Positions 26,348 to 35,123 of a stretch of 64,000 nt of DNA are shown here, piece after piece (within the stretch, counting starts at the first letter, position 1; each line of letters starts with the position of its first letter). The notes beneath the pieces were generated by a model, which worked only from the letters and a program-made list of their open reading frames with translations, was not told the DNA's origin and ran no database searches. This DNA is from Rhizobium tropici CIAT 899 (GTDB lineage: Bacteria > Pseudomonadota > Alphaproteobacteria > Rhizobiales > Rhizobiaceae). The stretch spans positions 2,221,001 through 2,285,000 of the forward strand of contig NC_020059.1 of the NCBI RefSeq assembly GCF_000330885.1, written 5' to 3'. The position numbers were made by a program, and so were the translations under genes.

Positions 26348-27019
26348 ATGCGCTATCACTTCGATTTCGGCTGGCTTGCCGAATACTATCCCACGCTGAT
26401 CAAGGGCGTTCTCGTCACGGTGGAGCTGACCCTTATCGGCGCCGTGCTAGGCATTATCCTCGGAATTGCCTGCGCCTGGGCTCGCGCACTTGGCCCGAGC
26501 TGGCTCAAACCCTTTGTGGCTGCCTATGTCGAGCTCATCCGCAATACGCCGTTTCTGATCCAGCTCTTCTTCATTTTCTTTGGCCTGCCCGGCATTGGCG
26601 TTCAGATGAACGAGATGACCGCAGCCAATCTCGCCATGATCATCAATCTCGGAGCCTATAGCTGCGAGATCATCCGCGCCGGCATACAGGCAACGCCGCG
26701 CGGCCAGTTCGAAGCCGGCGCCAGCCTTGCCATGACCCGGTTCGAGACCTTCCGGCATGTCGTCCTCGTTCCGTCCCTGCAGCGCATCTGGCCGGCACTG
26801 TCCTCTCAGGTCGTCATCGTCATGCTCGGCTCCTCCGTCGTCTCACAGATCGCCGCCGAGGACCTGACCTTCGCGGCAAACTTCATCCAGTCGCGCTCGT
26901 TCCGTGCGTTCGAGGCCTATTTCGTATCCACGGCGATATACCTGGCGCTGGCGGTCCTGCTTCGGCAGGCACTTGCGGCAGTGGGCAAGCTGATCTTTCC
27001 ACGCAGGGTCCGCCAATGA
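26348..27019 (+). CDS. Amino-acid ABC transporter permease (HisM/GlnP type), first
   Basis: 223 residues, with about five membrane helices and the binding-protein-dependent transport signature (EAGASLAMTRFETFRHVVLVP). It matches the His/Glu/Gln/Arg/opine permease family. Heterodimerises with the next permease, whose ATG (27016) overlaps its stop by four bases, so the two should be translationally coupled. A 63-bp gap follows the binding protein. Confidence 0.92.
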   Translation: MRYHFDFGWLAEYYPTLIKGVLVTVELTLIGAVLGIILGIACAWARALGPSWLKPFVAAYVELIRNTPFLIQLFFIFFGLPGIGVQMNEMTAANLAMIINLGAYSCEIIRAGIQATPRGQFEAGASLAMTRFETFRHVVLVPSLQRIWPALSSQVVIVMLGSSVVSQIAAEDLTFAANFIQSRSFRAFEAYFVSTAIYLALAVLLRQALAAVGKLIFPRRVRQ

Positions 27020-27675
27020 TCCAATTCACCACATGGGATATTCTGCGCGGCCTGCTTCTGGCCGCACGCTGGACGATATTACTATCGCTCGTCTCTTTCG
27101 CCGGCGGCGCCATCGTCGGCGCAATCCTTCTGCTCCTGCGCATCGGCAAGGCCAAGGCCGGCCGCATCGCGGTCAGATATTTCGTCGAACTGTTCCAGGG
27201 CACGCCGCTGCTGATGCAGCTCTTCCTCGCCTTCTTCGGCCTCGGGCTCTTCGGCATAGACGTGCCGGCCTGGCTGGCTGCCGGCGTCGCACTCACCCTC
27301 TGGTCGGCTGCCTTTTTGACGGAAATCTGGCGCGGCTGCGTCGAGGCCGTCGCCAAGGGACAATGGGAAGCATCGGCAAGTCTCGGCATGGGTTATCTGC
27401 AGCAGATGCGCTACGTCATCCTGCCGCAGGCGCTGCGCATCGCCGTGCCGCCGACGGTCGGTTTTTCGGTGCAGGTCGTCAAGGGCACCGCCCTGACCTC
27501 CATCATCGGCTTCGTCGAGCTATCGAAGGCCGGCACCGTCATCACCAATGCGACCTTTCAGCCGTTCACCGTCTATGGCTTTGTCGCGCTTATCTATTTC
27601 GCCCTGTGCTGGCCGCTGTCGAAGAGCAGCCAGATCCTGGAGAGGAAGCTCAATGTCGCTCATCGAAATCACTGA
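27016..27675 (+). CDS. Amino-acid ABC transporter permease, second
   Basis: 219 residues, membrane helices throughout, with the coupling-helix motif WEASASLGMGYLQQMRYVILPQALR (in pieces) that docks to the ATPase. Paired with the preceding permease. The last 23 bases overlap the start of the ATPase gene, a tight operon junction. Confidence 0.92.
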   Translation: MIQFTTWDILRGLLLAARWTILLSLVSFAGGAIVGAILLLLRIGKAKAGRIAVRYFVELFQGTPLLMQLFLAFFGLGLFGIDVPAWLAAGVALTLWSAAFLTEIWRGCVEAVAKGQWEASASLGMGYLQQMRYVILPQALRIAVPPTVGFSVQVVKGTALTSIIGFVELSKAGTVITNATFQPFTVYGFVALIYFALCWPLSKSSQILERKLNVAHRNH

Positions 27676-28378
27676 AGTCCGCAAGAGCTTCGGCACCAAT
27701 GAAGTCCTGAAGGGCATCAACCTCGATGTCGAGCCCGGCGAAGTCATCGCTATCATCGGCAAGAGCGGCTCCGGAAAATCGACACTGCTGCGCTGCATCA
27801 ACGGGCTGGAGACGATCAATGACGGCTCGATTTCTGTGGCCGGCGCACAGCTTTTACCTGACGACCTGCATCTGAAGGCGCTCCGGCTGAAGGTTGGCAT
27901 GATCTTCCAGCAATTCAATCTCTTTCCGCATCTGAGCGCGGGGCGTAACGTCATGCTCTCGCAGATGGTGGTCAAGAAGACCGCCAAGGCCGAAGCCGAG
28001 GCGATGGCGCGGCGCATGCTCGATCGCGTCGGCCTCGGGCACAAGTTCGACGCCTATCCGGATGAACTCTCCGGCGGCCAGCAGCAGCGCGTCGCCATCG
28101 CAAGAGCACTCGCCATGCAGCCGATCGCGCTTCTCTGCGATGAAATCACCTCCGCGCTGGACCCGGAGCTGGTGGCGGAAGTTCTTGCTGTCGTGCGCGA
28201 ACTGGCCGGCGAAGGCATGACGCTGCTGATGGTGACGCATGAGATGAAATTCGCCCGGGACGTCTGCTCGCGCGTGGTCTTCATGCACCAGGGGCGCGTG
28301 CACGAAATCGGACCGCCGGGCGAAGTCTTTGCCAACCCGCAAACGCCTGAACTCAAGCAGTTCCTCGGCCTGCATTGA
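27653..28378 (+). CDS. Amino-acid ABC transporter ATP-binding protein (GlnQ/HisP type)
   Basis: 241 residues. Walker A GKSGSGKST, Q-loop MIFQQFNLFPHLS, signature LSGGQQQR, Walker B ALLCDEITSALD and switch His VTHEMKFA are all intact. It energises uptake by the two permeases. The start at ATG 27653 lies inside the previous gene; longer frames upstream are shadows. The operon ends 16 bp before the convergent AraC regulator. Confidence 0.94.
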   Translation: MSLIEITEVRKSFGTNEVLKGINLDVEPGEVIAIIGKSGSGKSTLLRCINGLETINDGSISVAGAQLLPDDLHLKALRLKVGMIFQQFNLFPHLSAGRNVMLSQMVVKKTAKAEAEAMARRMLDRVGLGHKFDAYPDELSGGQQQRVAIARALAMQPIALLCDEITSALDPELVAEVLAVVRELAGEGMTLLMVTHEMKFARDVCSRVVFMHQGRVHEIGPPGEVFANPQTPELKQFLGLH

Positions 28379-28394
28379 AGGTCGGCAAGCTCGG

Positions 28395-29294
28395 CTAAAC
28401 GGTTCTTTGGACCATAGTGTTCCAGGCACCTGGAGCAACGCCGAACGCCTTCTTGAAATGCCGGGTGAGATGGCTCTGATCGGCAAACCCGGTTGCGGCG
28501 GCCACTTCCGCGATCGGCTCTCCCGCGCCGATCATCGCCTTTGCCTGCTGCAGCCGGCGCATCAGCAGGAACCGATGCGGGCTTGTTGCAAAGGCGGCAC
28601 GGAAATGCCGCGCTAGCGCAAAGCGATCGAGACCGGTGATGCGCTCAAGTTCCTGCGAGCGCACACCTCGCGTGACATGCGCCTCGAGATAGTCCCGCGC
28701 AGTCTTCACCTGCCCCCAGGCAATGCTACCCAAAGGCCGTTGCGGCAAACGGGCGTGCTGGACAAGTCCGTCGGTGAGCCGCGAGACGAAATCGTCAACG
28801 AAGAGCTCATCCAGCTCGCGATCGAGCTCACCAAGCGCCGCCAGCAACAAGCCGGCGAGACGATTGTCTTCCACCACGGGGTCATCGACGAAAGGCAGGC
28901 CGACACGCGCCGCCTCAAGGCATTGAAACAGTACCGATGGTTCCAGATACAGCATCCGGTATACGAGGCCGTCCTCGGTCGCGGCCCCGCCGTCATGCAG
29001 TTCGTCCGGATGAAGAATGATCACCCGCCCGGGCAGGCTGTAGCGCTGTTCGCCGCGATAGCGGAACGTCTGCACGCCGCGCATGGTGACGCCAAGCGCA
29101 TAAGTATCGTGCCGGTGTAGTTCGAAGGCATCGCCACGAAACTGCGCCTGGATGCGTTCGATGCCCGGATAGGCAGGCGCGGACAGTATGCGATTGCTCT
29201 CCGGCGTCACGCACAAACGTTCAAGACCCTCGAATATCTGTCCGGCTACATCGTCGTGCAATGTCCCATTTCCAGACTGCATGAAAGTGACCAT
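28395..29294 (-). CDS. AraC family transcriptional regulator
   Basis: 299 residues. An N-terminal cupin-like sensor domain (AQFRGDAFELHRHDTYALGVTMRG in pieces, RVIILHPDELHDGG) is followed by a C-terminal AraC domain with two helix-turn-helices (ELERITGLDRFALARHFRAAF; AMIGAGEPIAEVAAATGFADQSHLTRHFKK). Its start codon (ATG 29294; ATG 29282 also possible) lies two bases from the DUF2000 start on the other strand, so the pair shares overlapping 5' regions. It faces the amino-acid ABC operon tail to tail, so control of that operon is possible but unproven. Confidence 0.9.
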   Translation of the reverse strand: MVTFMQSGNGTLHDDVAGQIFEGLERLCVTPESNRILSAPAYPGIERIQAQFRGDAFELHRHDTYALGVTMRGVQTFRYRGEQRYSLPGRVIILHPDELHDGGAATEDGLVYRMLYLEPSVLFQCLEAARVGLPFVDDPVVEDNRLAGLLLAALGELDRELDELFVDDFVSRLTDGLVQHARLPQRPLGSIAWGQVKTARDYLEAHVTRGVRSQELERITGLDRFALARHFRAAFATSPHRFLLMRRLQQAKAMIGAGEPIAEVAAATGFADQSHLTRHFKKAFGVAPGAWNTMVQRTV

Positions 29295-29296
29295 CG

Positions 29297-29704
29297 ATGT
29301 TCGATACCAAAATCGCGATCGTTCTGCGAAGCGACCTTCAATCCTGGCAAAAGCTGAATGTAACGGCCTTCCTGTCGACAGGCATTGCCGGACAACATCC
29401 CGATATTATCGGCGAAGCCTATCGCGATCGCACGGGCAACGTCTACAACGCTTTGTCGATCCAGCCCATCATCGTGCTCTCGGCCGACAAGGAGAGCATT
29501 ACCGCCATCCACCGCCGCTCGCTGGAGCGTGGCGTCACGTCTTCCATCTTCATCGAGGAAATGTTTTCAACCGGCCATGATACGGCCAACCGCGCCGTCT
29601 TTTCCGAATTCGCGCCCGAGGACGCCAAGGTCGTCGGCATCGCCTTGCGCGCGGACAAGAAAATCGTCGACAAGATCACTAAGGGCGCCAGCATGCACGC
29701 GTGA
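29297..29704 (+). CDS. DUF2000 family protein
   Basis: 135 residues. FDTKIAIVLRSDLQSWQKLNVTAFLSTGIAG and SIFIEEMFSTGHDTANRAVF, read in pieces, fit DUF2000, small soluble alpha/beta proteins with a peptidyl-tRNA-hydrolase-2-like fold and no assigned function. It is divergent from the AraC regulator with only two bases between start codons, so the regulator very likely controls it. A terminator follows. Confidence 0.82.
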   Translation: MFDTKIAIVLRSDLQSWQKLNVTAFLSTGIAGQHPDIIGEAYRDRTGNVYNALSIQPIIVLSADKESITAIHRRSLERGVTSSIFIEEMFSTGHDTANRAVFSEFAPEDAKVVGIALRADKKIVDKITKGASMHA

Positions 29705-29721
29705 TCGGACGCGCAAAGCAA

Positions 29722-29754
29722 ACGGCCGGATCGTGAGACCCGGCCGTCTTTGTT
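29722..29754. terminator. Bidirectional terminator between DUF2000 and OmpA-like genes
   Basis: Stem ACGGCCGG / CCGGCCGT with a ten-base loop. It is followed by CTTTGTT on the plus strand and by TTGCTTTG on the minus strand, between two convergent genes. Confidence 0.75.
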
Positions 29755-29762
29755 GAAAAGGC

Positions 29763-30431
29763 TTAGCCGTTCTGCGTGATCGGTGCGATCTGGATCTCGA
29801 CGCGGCGGTTCTGTGCGCGACCGGCCTCCGTTGCGTTCGTTGCAACCGGCTGCGATGGACCGAAGCCGATAGCCGACATACGGCGCTGGTCGATACCCTG
29901 GCTGCCGAGGTAGGAGGCAACCGATCCGGCGCGACGTTCGGACAGATCCTGGTTATGCTGCAGGCTGCCAGTCGAATCCGTATGGCCGTTGACGTCGATC
30001 AGCGTACGGTTGAACTTGCGCAAAACGATCGCGACGGAATTGAGCGTCGGGAAGAATTCCGGCTTGATCGCATCCTGGTCGATGTCGAAGGTGATTGCCG
30101 ACGGCATGTTGAGGATGATGCGGTCGCCGACGCGGGTGACCGAAACGCCGGTGCCCTGCAGCTGCGCACGCAGTTCGGATTCCTGCTGGTCCATGTAGTT
30201 GCCGATGCCCGCACCTGCGAGCGCACCGACGCCTGCGCCGATCAGCGCGGCATTGCGGCGCGAGGCCGGCGAATGGCCGATCAGAAGGCCGGCGACCGCG
30301 CCGACACCGGCACCGATCGCCGCACCGCCGGCCGTGTTGGAAACTTTCTGCTCACCCGTATACGGATCGGTGGTCGTGCATGCGTTCAAAAATGCTGCCG
30401 CTAGGGCAAGAATGGCAATTCTCTTTATCAT
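29763..30431 (-). CDS. OmpA family lipoprotein with glycine zipper
   Basis: 222 residues from ATG 30431. The lipoprotein signal ends in LNAC with the lipidated Cys18. A glycine-zipper segment follows (about 32-85: GGAAIGAGVGAVAGLLIG, GAGVGALAGAGIG), then an OmpA C-terminal peptidoglycan-binding domain with DVNGHTDSTGSLQHNQDLSERR. It probably anchors the outer membrane to peptidoglycan (YiaD-like). It is the last gene before a bidirectional terminator; the small membrane protein lies 120 bp upstream. Confidence 0.92.
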   Translation of the reverse strand: MIKRIAILALAAAFLNACTTTDPYTGEQKVSNTAGGAAIGAGVGAVAGLLIGHSPASRRNAALIGAGVGALAGAGIGNYMDQQESELRAQLQGTGVSVTRVGDRIILNMPSAITFDIDQDAIKPEFFPTLNSVAIVLRKFNRTLIDVNGHTDSTGSLQHNQDLSERRAGSVASYLGSQGIDQRRMSAIGFGPSQPVATNATEAGRAQNRRVEIQIAPITQNG

Positions 30432-30551
30432 GGAATCATCGCTCTCCGGTTCGATGGCCGCAGCAGATATGAAGCATTGCGGCAATATCGTGAAGAGAAA
30501 TCTACGACGCCCTTATATCTTGGGGACGGGAGCAACTTCGGCAGCAATCTT

Positions 30552-30716
30552 TCAATATCTCCCGCGAGCCATCGAATACATAATAGCCATCATGCCCCAG
30601 AACATCGCGAAGCCGAGCCATATCACCATCGCGTTGACGCTGCCCCTGAGAGCGCCGCGAATGCTCCAGCCGAGCGAAAAAACGGCTAAAGCCACCGACA
30701 CGACGAGGATACGCAT
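30552..30716 (-). CDS. Small membrane protein, 54 residues
   Basis: A short frame starting MRILVVSVALAVFSLGWSIR and ending SMARGRY, with GAGGCAG about five bases before the ATG. Two hydrophobic helices (about 2-18 and 28-48, rich in Met, Trp and Ile) make a small inner-membrane protein likely. It sits between flagellin and the OmpA-like gene in the same direction. I do not recognise a family; the clear ribosome site and amphipathic/hydrophobic composition are the support. Confidence 0.6.
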   Translation of the reverse strand: MRILVVSVALAVFSLGWSIRGALRGSVNAMVIWLGFAMFWGMMAIMYSMARGRY

Positions 30717-30746
30717 AACTCTGCCTCTTATGATTTTGGGTGGCTC

Positions 30747-31760
30747 TCAGAGATTCTGAAAAAGCTGCAAGGCCGTATTGTAGCTGGCATTGGCGATCGA
30801 GAGCGATTGCAGCCCGAGTTGCTGCTGAGCCTGCAGCGCCAGAACCTTGCTCGATTGCTGCTCCATATCGGCATCGACAAGCTTCCCGACCCCGCTGGTC
30901 AGAGAATCGCTCAAATTCTTGGCGAACTCGGTCTGGAGATTGATGCGCGATTCGAGGGAGCCGAAGGCGGACCCGATCGTCTTGAGCTGGTTCAACATTC
31001 CCGTCACTGTGTTGACCATGTCGGCGATAGCCCCTTGGGTCGTATTCGCATCGAGCGAGATCTCCACCTGGCCGCTCGTATTGCCGTTCTGAGTGCTGAC
31101 GAGCACATAGTTCCTTGCAGCCCCGGCCTCGGTCGCGAAAGACGTCGACGTCAGTACGCCATATCCGCCGGAGCCGCTCGACTGGTCATCGATCAGATAA
31201 CGCGCATCGGCCGATGTGATCGGGCCACTCGTCGAACTCACGCCTGCATAGCTCAACATGCCGATCGAAACCGTCCCGTTGCTGCCGCGGATCAGCGAAC
31301 CCGGCACTTCGTGCGGATCGGTGGGATCGGCGCCATCCCGCAGCATCGTCCAGTTGACGCCATTGAAGGTCGCAGACTCTCCGATGCTGCGCAGCTGCTG
31401 TTTCAGCTGCGCAATCTCATCATTGAGTTTCGTCTTGTCGACGCTGGTCTCATAGGCGCTGACAAGCTTCGTCCTGATCTCCGTCACGACGTCGATCGCG
31501 CTGCCGACACCCGTGGAAGCCGTGCTGACGGTCGAGGCGGCGAGACCGAGCGCGTCCTGAACCGACGAAATCGCACCCACGTCGGTATGCGTCAAAGTCG
31601 AGATTTTCCAGTAGGTAGCATTGTCTCTGGCCGTTTGAACCCGCAGGCCCGACGACATCTGTCGTTCGGCATTCCCCAGTTTGGCCTGGGTGTCCCTCAG
31701 CACTTCCAGCGCTGTATTCATAGAGGGACTGACCCTGATGAAGGTCGAAAAAATACTCAC
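30747..31760 (-). CDS. Flagellin, isolated paralogue
   Basis: 337 residues. The conserved N-terminal helix (ALEVLRDTQAKLGNAERQMSSGLRVQTARDNATYW, in pieces; SSVQDALGLAASTVSTA) and C-terminal helix (MEQQSSKVLALQAQQQLGLQSLSIANASYNTALQLF, in pieces) fit rhizobial flagellins, with a variable Ser/Gly/Thr-rich centre. The usual first residues of rhizobial flagellin (MTSI...) are replaced by MSIFSTFIRVSPSMN. No flagellar gene lies within the window, so this is a copy outside the main fla cluster, perhaps with its own expression pattern. Confidence 0.88.
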   Translation of the reverse strand: MSIFSTFIRVSPSMNTALEVLRDTQAKLGNAERQMSSGLRVQTARDNATYWKISTLTHTDVGAISSVQDALGLAASTVSTASTGVGSAIDVVTEIRTKLVSAYETSVDKTKLNDEIAQLKQQLRSIGESATFNGVNWTMLRDGADPTDPHEVPGSLIRGSNGTVSIGMLSYAGVSSTSGPITSADARYLIDDQSSGSGGYGVLTSTSFATEAGAARNYVLVSTQNGNTSGQVEISLDANTTQGAIADMVNTVTGMLNQLKTIGSAFGSLESRINLQTEFAKNLSDSLTSGVGKLVDADMEQQSSKVLALQAQQQLGLQSLSIANASYNTALQLFQNL

Positions 31761-32285
31761 GGCACATGAACTCCGAACGCAACAATACGCAACACATACA
31801 AGGAGACATCGGAACCTTGCCGCGGGCGCTCATGCGCGCGGGCCGATCGCATCGGCAAACAGGAGAGCCAGGCAAAAACAACACCTGCGCTCTGGCGGTT
31901 ACATATCGCTATGATTAGCAAACATGCTTAAGAATGCGCTAAGAACAACGCATAATTCACCATAATTATGCGCGGGAGTGATAACTGGCTTAGCCCCGAC
32001 GTGCTCGTCGCTATTCCGCGGCGCGACGGTTGGCAAGCATCGTGTACCGCGTCGAGTCGACATCTTTTCACGTGGCCGTTGCTTCCCATGAATCGACTGC
32101 TAAACCACATTTTAGGTACAAACGAAGTTGTAATCTTCGGTGAGACAACGACACGTTTTACTGACTTGTCGGCATGTCCGCTCCGTGATGCAAAACGCGC
32201 ATCAAGAGCTGCGAATGTGCACTTTTTGTTCTAATTTCGGCCCGTTTCTTTTGCCTTTCGGGGTAGAATCATTACATTGGGCCGC
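31761..32285. other. Gene-free interval between flagellin and helicase
   Basis: 525 bases with lower GC than the surroundings. It must hold the divergent promoters of flagellin and the helicase. Besides the inverted repeat at 31949-31972, I see no convincing RNA gene or coding frame; the short frames across it lack ribosome sites. Confidence 0.5.
31949..31972. promoter_or_regulatory. Inverted repeat, possible operator
   Basis: CGCATAATT-CACCAT-AATTATGCG: 9-bp perfect arms with a six-base centre, 189 bp before flagellin and 314 bp before the helicase. AT-rich dyads of this kind are typical regulator sites; the regulator is unknown. Confidence 0.4.
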
Positions 32286-34751
32286 ATGACCATTGGACAT
32301 GACGACATTCCCTTCTTTGACGAGGAGCCGGAGCACACCGCGCCGCGCCGTTCAGCGCCGGCTGCCGGCAGCATTGGCGGCGGCATCGCGGCCCGCGCCA
32401 TGGCGGCACGCGATAGCGGCCGCCGGCCAGATTACCTCTCGGGCCTTAATGCCGAGCAGACGGAAGCCGTGGAAACGCTCGACGGCCCCGTTCTGGTGCT
32501 TGCGGGCGCCGGCACCGGCAAGACGCGCGTGCTGACGACGCGCATCGCTCATATTCTCTCCACCAACCGCGCCTTCCCCAGCCAGATCCTCGCGGTCACT
32601 TTCACCAACAAGGCGGCCCGTGAGATGAAGGAACGCATCGCGCTGCTCGTCGGCGGCGCGGTCGAAGGCATGCCTTGGCTCGGCACCTTCCACTCGATCG
32701 GTGTCAAGCTGTTGCGCCGTCATGCCGAGCTGGTGAGCCTCACCTCCAGCTTCACGATTCTCGATACCGACGACGTCATCCGCCTGATCAAGCAGCTGAT
32801 CCAGGCCGAAGGGCTCGACGACAAGCGCTGGCCGGCCAAGCAGTTTGCCGGCATGATCGATACCTGGAAGAACAAGGGCCTGAGCCCCGCCGATATTCCG
32901 GAAGGCGACGCGCGCGCCTTTGCCAACGGCAAGGGCCGCGAACTCTATGCCGCCTACCAGAACCGCCTGAAGACGCTGAACGCCTGCGACTTCGGCGATC
33001 TCCTGCTGCATCCGATCAATATATTCAGGCAGAATCCCGATATCCTCAAGGATTATCACCAGCGCTTTCGCTATATCCTGGTTGACGAGTATCAGGACAC
33101 CAACACGGCACAGTACATGTGGCTTCGCCTGCTGGCGCAGCGGCAGAAGGGCGAGCCGCAGAATGTCTGTTGCGTCGGCGACGACGACCAGTCGATCTAT
33201 GGCTGGCGCGGCGCGGAGGTCGACAATATCCTGCGCTTCGAGAAGGATTTTCCGGGCGCCAAGGTCATCAAGCTGGAACGCAACTACCGCTCCACCGAAC
33301 ACATTCTCGGTGCCGCCGCGCATCTGATCGCCCATAATGAGGGCCGGCTCGGCAAGACGCTGTTCACCGATCGCTCCGACCCCGATGACATCAAGGTGCA
33401 GGTGCATGCCTCCTGGGATTCCGAGGAGGAAGCACGCGCGATCGGCGAAGAGATCGAGCAACTGCAGCGCAACAAGCACAATCTCAACGACATCGCCATC
33501 CTCGTGCGCGCCTCCTTCCAGATGCGCGAGTTCGAAGACCGCTTCGTCACGCTCGGTTTGAACTATCGCGTCGTCGGCGGCCCTCGCTTCTACGAGCGCC
33601 TCGAAATCCGCGATGCCATGGCCTATTTCCGCCTCGTCTGCCAACCGGCCGACGATCTCGCCTTCGAGCGCATCATCAACACGCCGAAGCGCGGCCTCGG
33701 CGACACCACGGTTCGCGCCCTGCACGACTACGCCCGTGTGCGCGATATCCCGATGCTGGCGGCGGCAGCCGATATCATCGAGACGGACGAGATGAAGCCG
33801 AAGGCGCGCAAGGCGCTGTTCGACGTCGTGCAGTCTTTCCGCCGCTGGCAGGGTCTGCTCGAAAACACGCCGCATACCGAGCTTGCCGAGCAGATCCTCG
33901 AAGAGTCCGGCTATACGGACATGTGGAAGAACGACAAATCGGCGGAAGCGCCGGGGCGCCTGGAAAACCTGAAAGAACTGATCCGCTCCATGGACAGCTT
34001 CGAGTCCATGCGTGGATTCCTCGAGCACGTCGCCCTCGTCATGGATGCCGAGCAGAACGAAAATCTCGATGCCGTCTCCATCATGACGCTGCACTCCGCC
34101 AAGGGTCTGGAATTCGATACCGTGTTCCTGCCCGGCTGGGAAGAAGGCCTGTTTCCGCATCAGCGCTCGCTCGACGAAAGCGGTCGCGCCGGCCTCGAGG
34201 AAGAGCGCCGCCTCGCCTATGTCGGCATCACCCGCGCCAAGCGCCGCTGCCACATCTGGTTCGTTTCCAACCGCCGCATCCACGGCCTCTGGCAATCGAC
34301 TATCCCCTCCCGCTTCCTCGACGAACTGCCGGAAATGCATGTTCAGGTCGCCGAAGTCGAGCAATCCTATGGCGGATATGGCCGCGGCGGCTACGGCCAG
34401 TCCCGCTTCGACAAGGCAGATCCTTTCGCCAATTCCTATTCCACGCCCGGCTGGAAACGCGCCCAAGCCAACCGCAATGATGCGACGCGCGACAACTGGG
34501 GCAGCCGCTCCGGCCACGCCGTCGAACGCATCGGCTACGGCGAAAGCGGCCCCAAGGTGCGCACCATCGACGGCGAGCTGGTGGCCAAATCCACCTCCTC
34601 CGAACCCTCCAAATTCGCCATCGGCGACCGCGTCTTCCACATCAAATTCGGCAACGGCAACGTCTCGGAAATCGAGGGCAACAAGCTGACGATCGAATTC
34701 GACCGCGCCGGGCAGAAAAGGGTGTTGGATGGATTTGTGGAGAGGGTGTGA
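32286..34751 (+). CDS. UvrD/PcrA-type superfamily 1 DNA helicase
   Basis: About 821 residues. All SF1A motifs are seen: Walker A LAGAGTGKTRVL, motif Ia ILAVTFTNKAAREMKER, motif II ILVDEYQDTN, motif III CCVGDDDQSIYGWRGA, motif IV LERNYRSTEHIL, motif V MTLHSAKGLEFDTVFLPG and motif VI AYVGITRAKRR. It unwinds DNA 3' to 5' in repair and replication restart. The Tyr/Gly-rich stretch after 690 (GGYGRGGYGQS) and a C-terminal Tudor-like end (DRVFHIKFGNGNVSEIEG) resemble PcrA. ATG 32286 is preferred over the TTG three codons earlier. Confidence 0.94.
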   Translation: MTIGHDDIPFFDEEPEHTAPRRSAPAAGSIGGGIAARAMAARDSGRRPDYLSGLNAEQTEAVETLDGPVLVLAGAGTGKTRVLTTRIAHILSTNRAFPSQILAVTFTNKAAREMKERIALLVGGAVEGMPWLGTFHSIGVKLLRRHAELVSLTSSFTILDTDDVIRLIKQLIQAEGLDDKRWPAKQFAGMIDTWKNKGLSPADIPEGDARAFANGKGRELYAAYQNRLKTLNACDFGDLLLHPINIFRQNPDILKDYHQRFRYILVDEYQDTNTAQYMWLRLLAQRQKGEPQNVCCVGDDDQSIYGWRGAEVDNILRFEKDFPGAKVIKLERNYRSTEHILGAAAHLIAHNEGRLGKTLFTDRSDPDDIKVQVHASWDSEEEARAIGEEIEQLQRNKHNLNDIAILVRASFQMREFEDRFVTLGLNYRVVGGPRFYERLEIRDAMAYFRLVCQPADDLAFERIINTPKRGLGDTTVRALHDYARVRDIPMLAAAADIIETDEMKPKARKALFDVVQSFRRWQGLLENTPHTELAEQILEESGYTDMWKNDKSAEAPGRLENLKELIRSMDSFESMRGFLEHVALVMDAEQNENLDAVSIMTLHSAKGLEFDTVFLPGWEEGLFPHQRSLDESGRAGLEEERRLAYVGITRAKRRCHIWFVSNRRIHGLWQSTIPSRFLDELPEMHVQVAEVEQSYGGYGRGGYGQSRFDKADPFANSYSTPGWKRAQANRNDATRDNWGSRSGHAVERIGYGESGPKVRTIDGELVAKSTSSEPSKFAIGDRVFHIKFGNGNVSEIEGNKLTIEFDRAGQKRVLDGFVERV

Positions 34752-34835
34752 TACGACAAGGCCTCTGGTTTGGGACCAGAGGGTAGCTATCAACAGTCGG
34801 GGCTGATTGTGGATCTCCTTCCCACCCACACACGC

Positions 34836-34865
34836 CGTCATCCTCGGGCTTGACCCGAGGATCCA
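34836..34865 (+). repeat. Palindromic repeat, copy 1
   Basis: A 30-base element whose core ATCCTCGGG-CTTGA-CCCGAGGAT is itself a hairpin with 9-bp arms. The reverse complement of all 30 bases recurs at 34984-35013. Elements with this core are, to my recollection, common between genes in alphaproteobacterial genomes. Confidence 0.85.
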
Positions 34866-34983
34866 CGCACAAGCGCTCCCATCGAATGCATCATACTCTT
34901 TGAATCACAAGCAAGCATGCAATGTAGATGCCGCTGCCGCCACGCAAAGCGATCTAATTTGCATAAACATCAAGGCTTGTACT

Positions 34984-35013
34984 TGGATCCTCGGGTCAAG
35001 CCCGAGGATGACG
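34984..35013 (-). repeat. Palindromic repeat, copy 2 (inverted)
   Basis: Identical over 30 bases to copy 1 but inverted, 118 bases away, so the pair can form one large stem. The similarity continues past the copy as ACAAGC. A further 9-bp inverted pair, ATCATACTC (34890) and GAGTATGAT (35020), brackets it. It lies 110 bp before the GIY-YIG gene. Confidence 0.85.
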
Positions 35014-35123
35014 GAGCATGGAGTATGATAGGGTGGCAAACGCAAGCGCTATTCTTTGCGAAGCAGCTCGCCTCCTGCCAATAGTCTCTTGACGCCTGTT
35101 ATTCCTATGCTCATCCCACACGC

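Noticed and set aside
32352..34841. 829-codon open frame on the minus strand covering almost the whole helicase gene
   Set aside because: It mirrors the helicase codon by codon, shows no family motif and no ribosome site. High third-position GC in such genomes removes antisense stops over long stretches.
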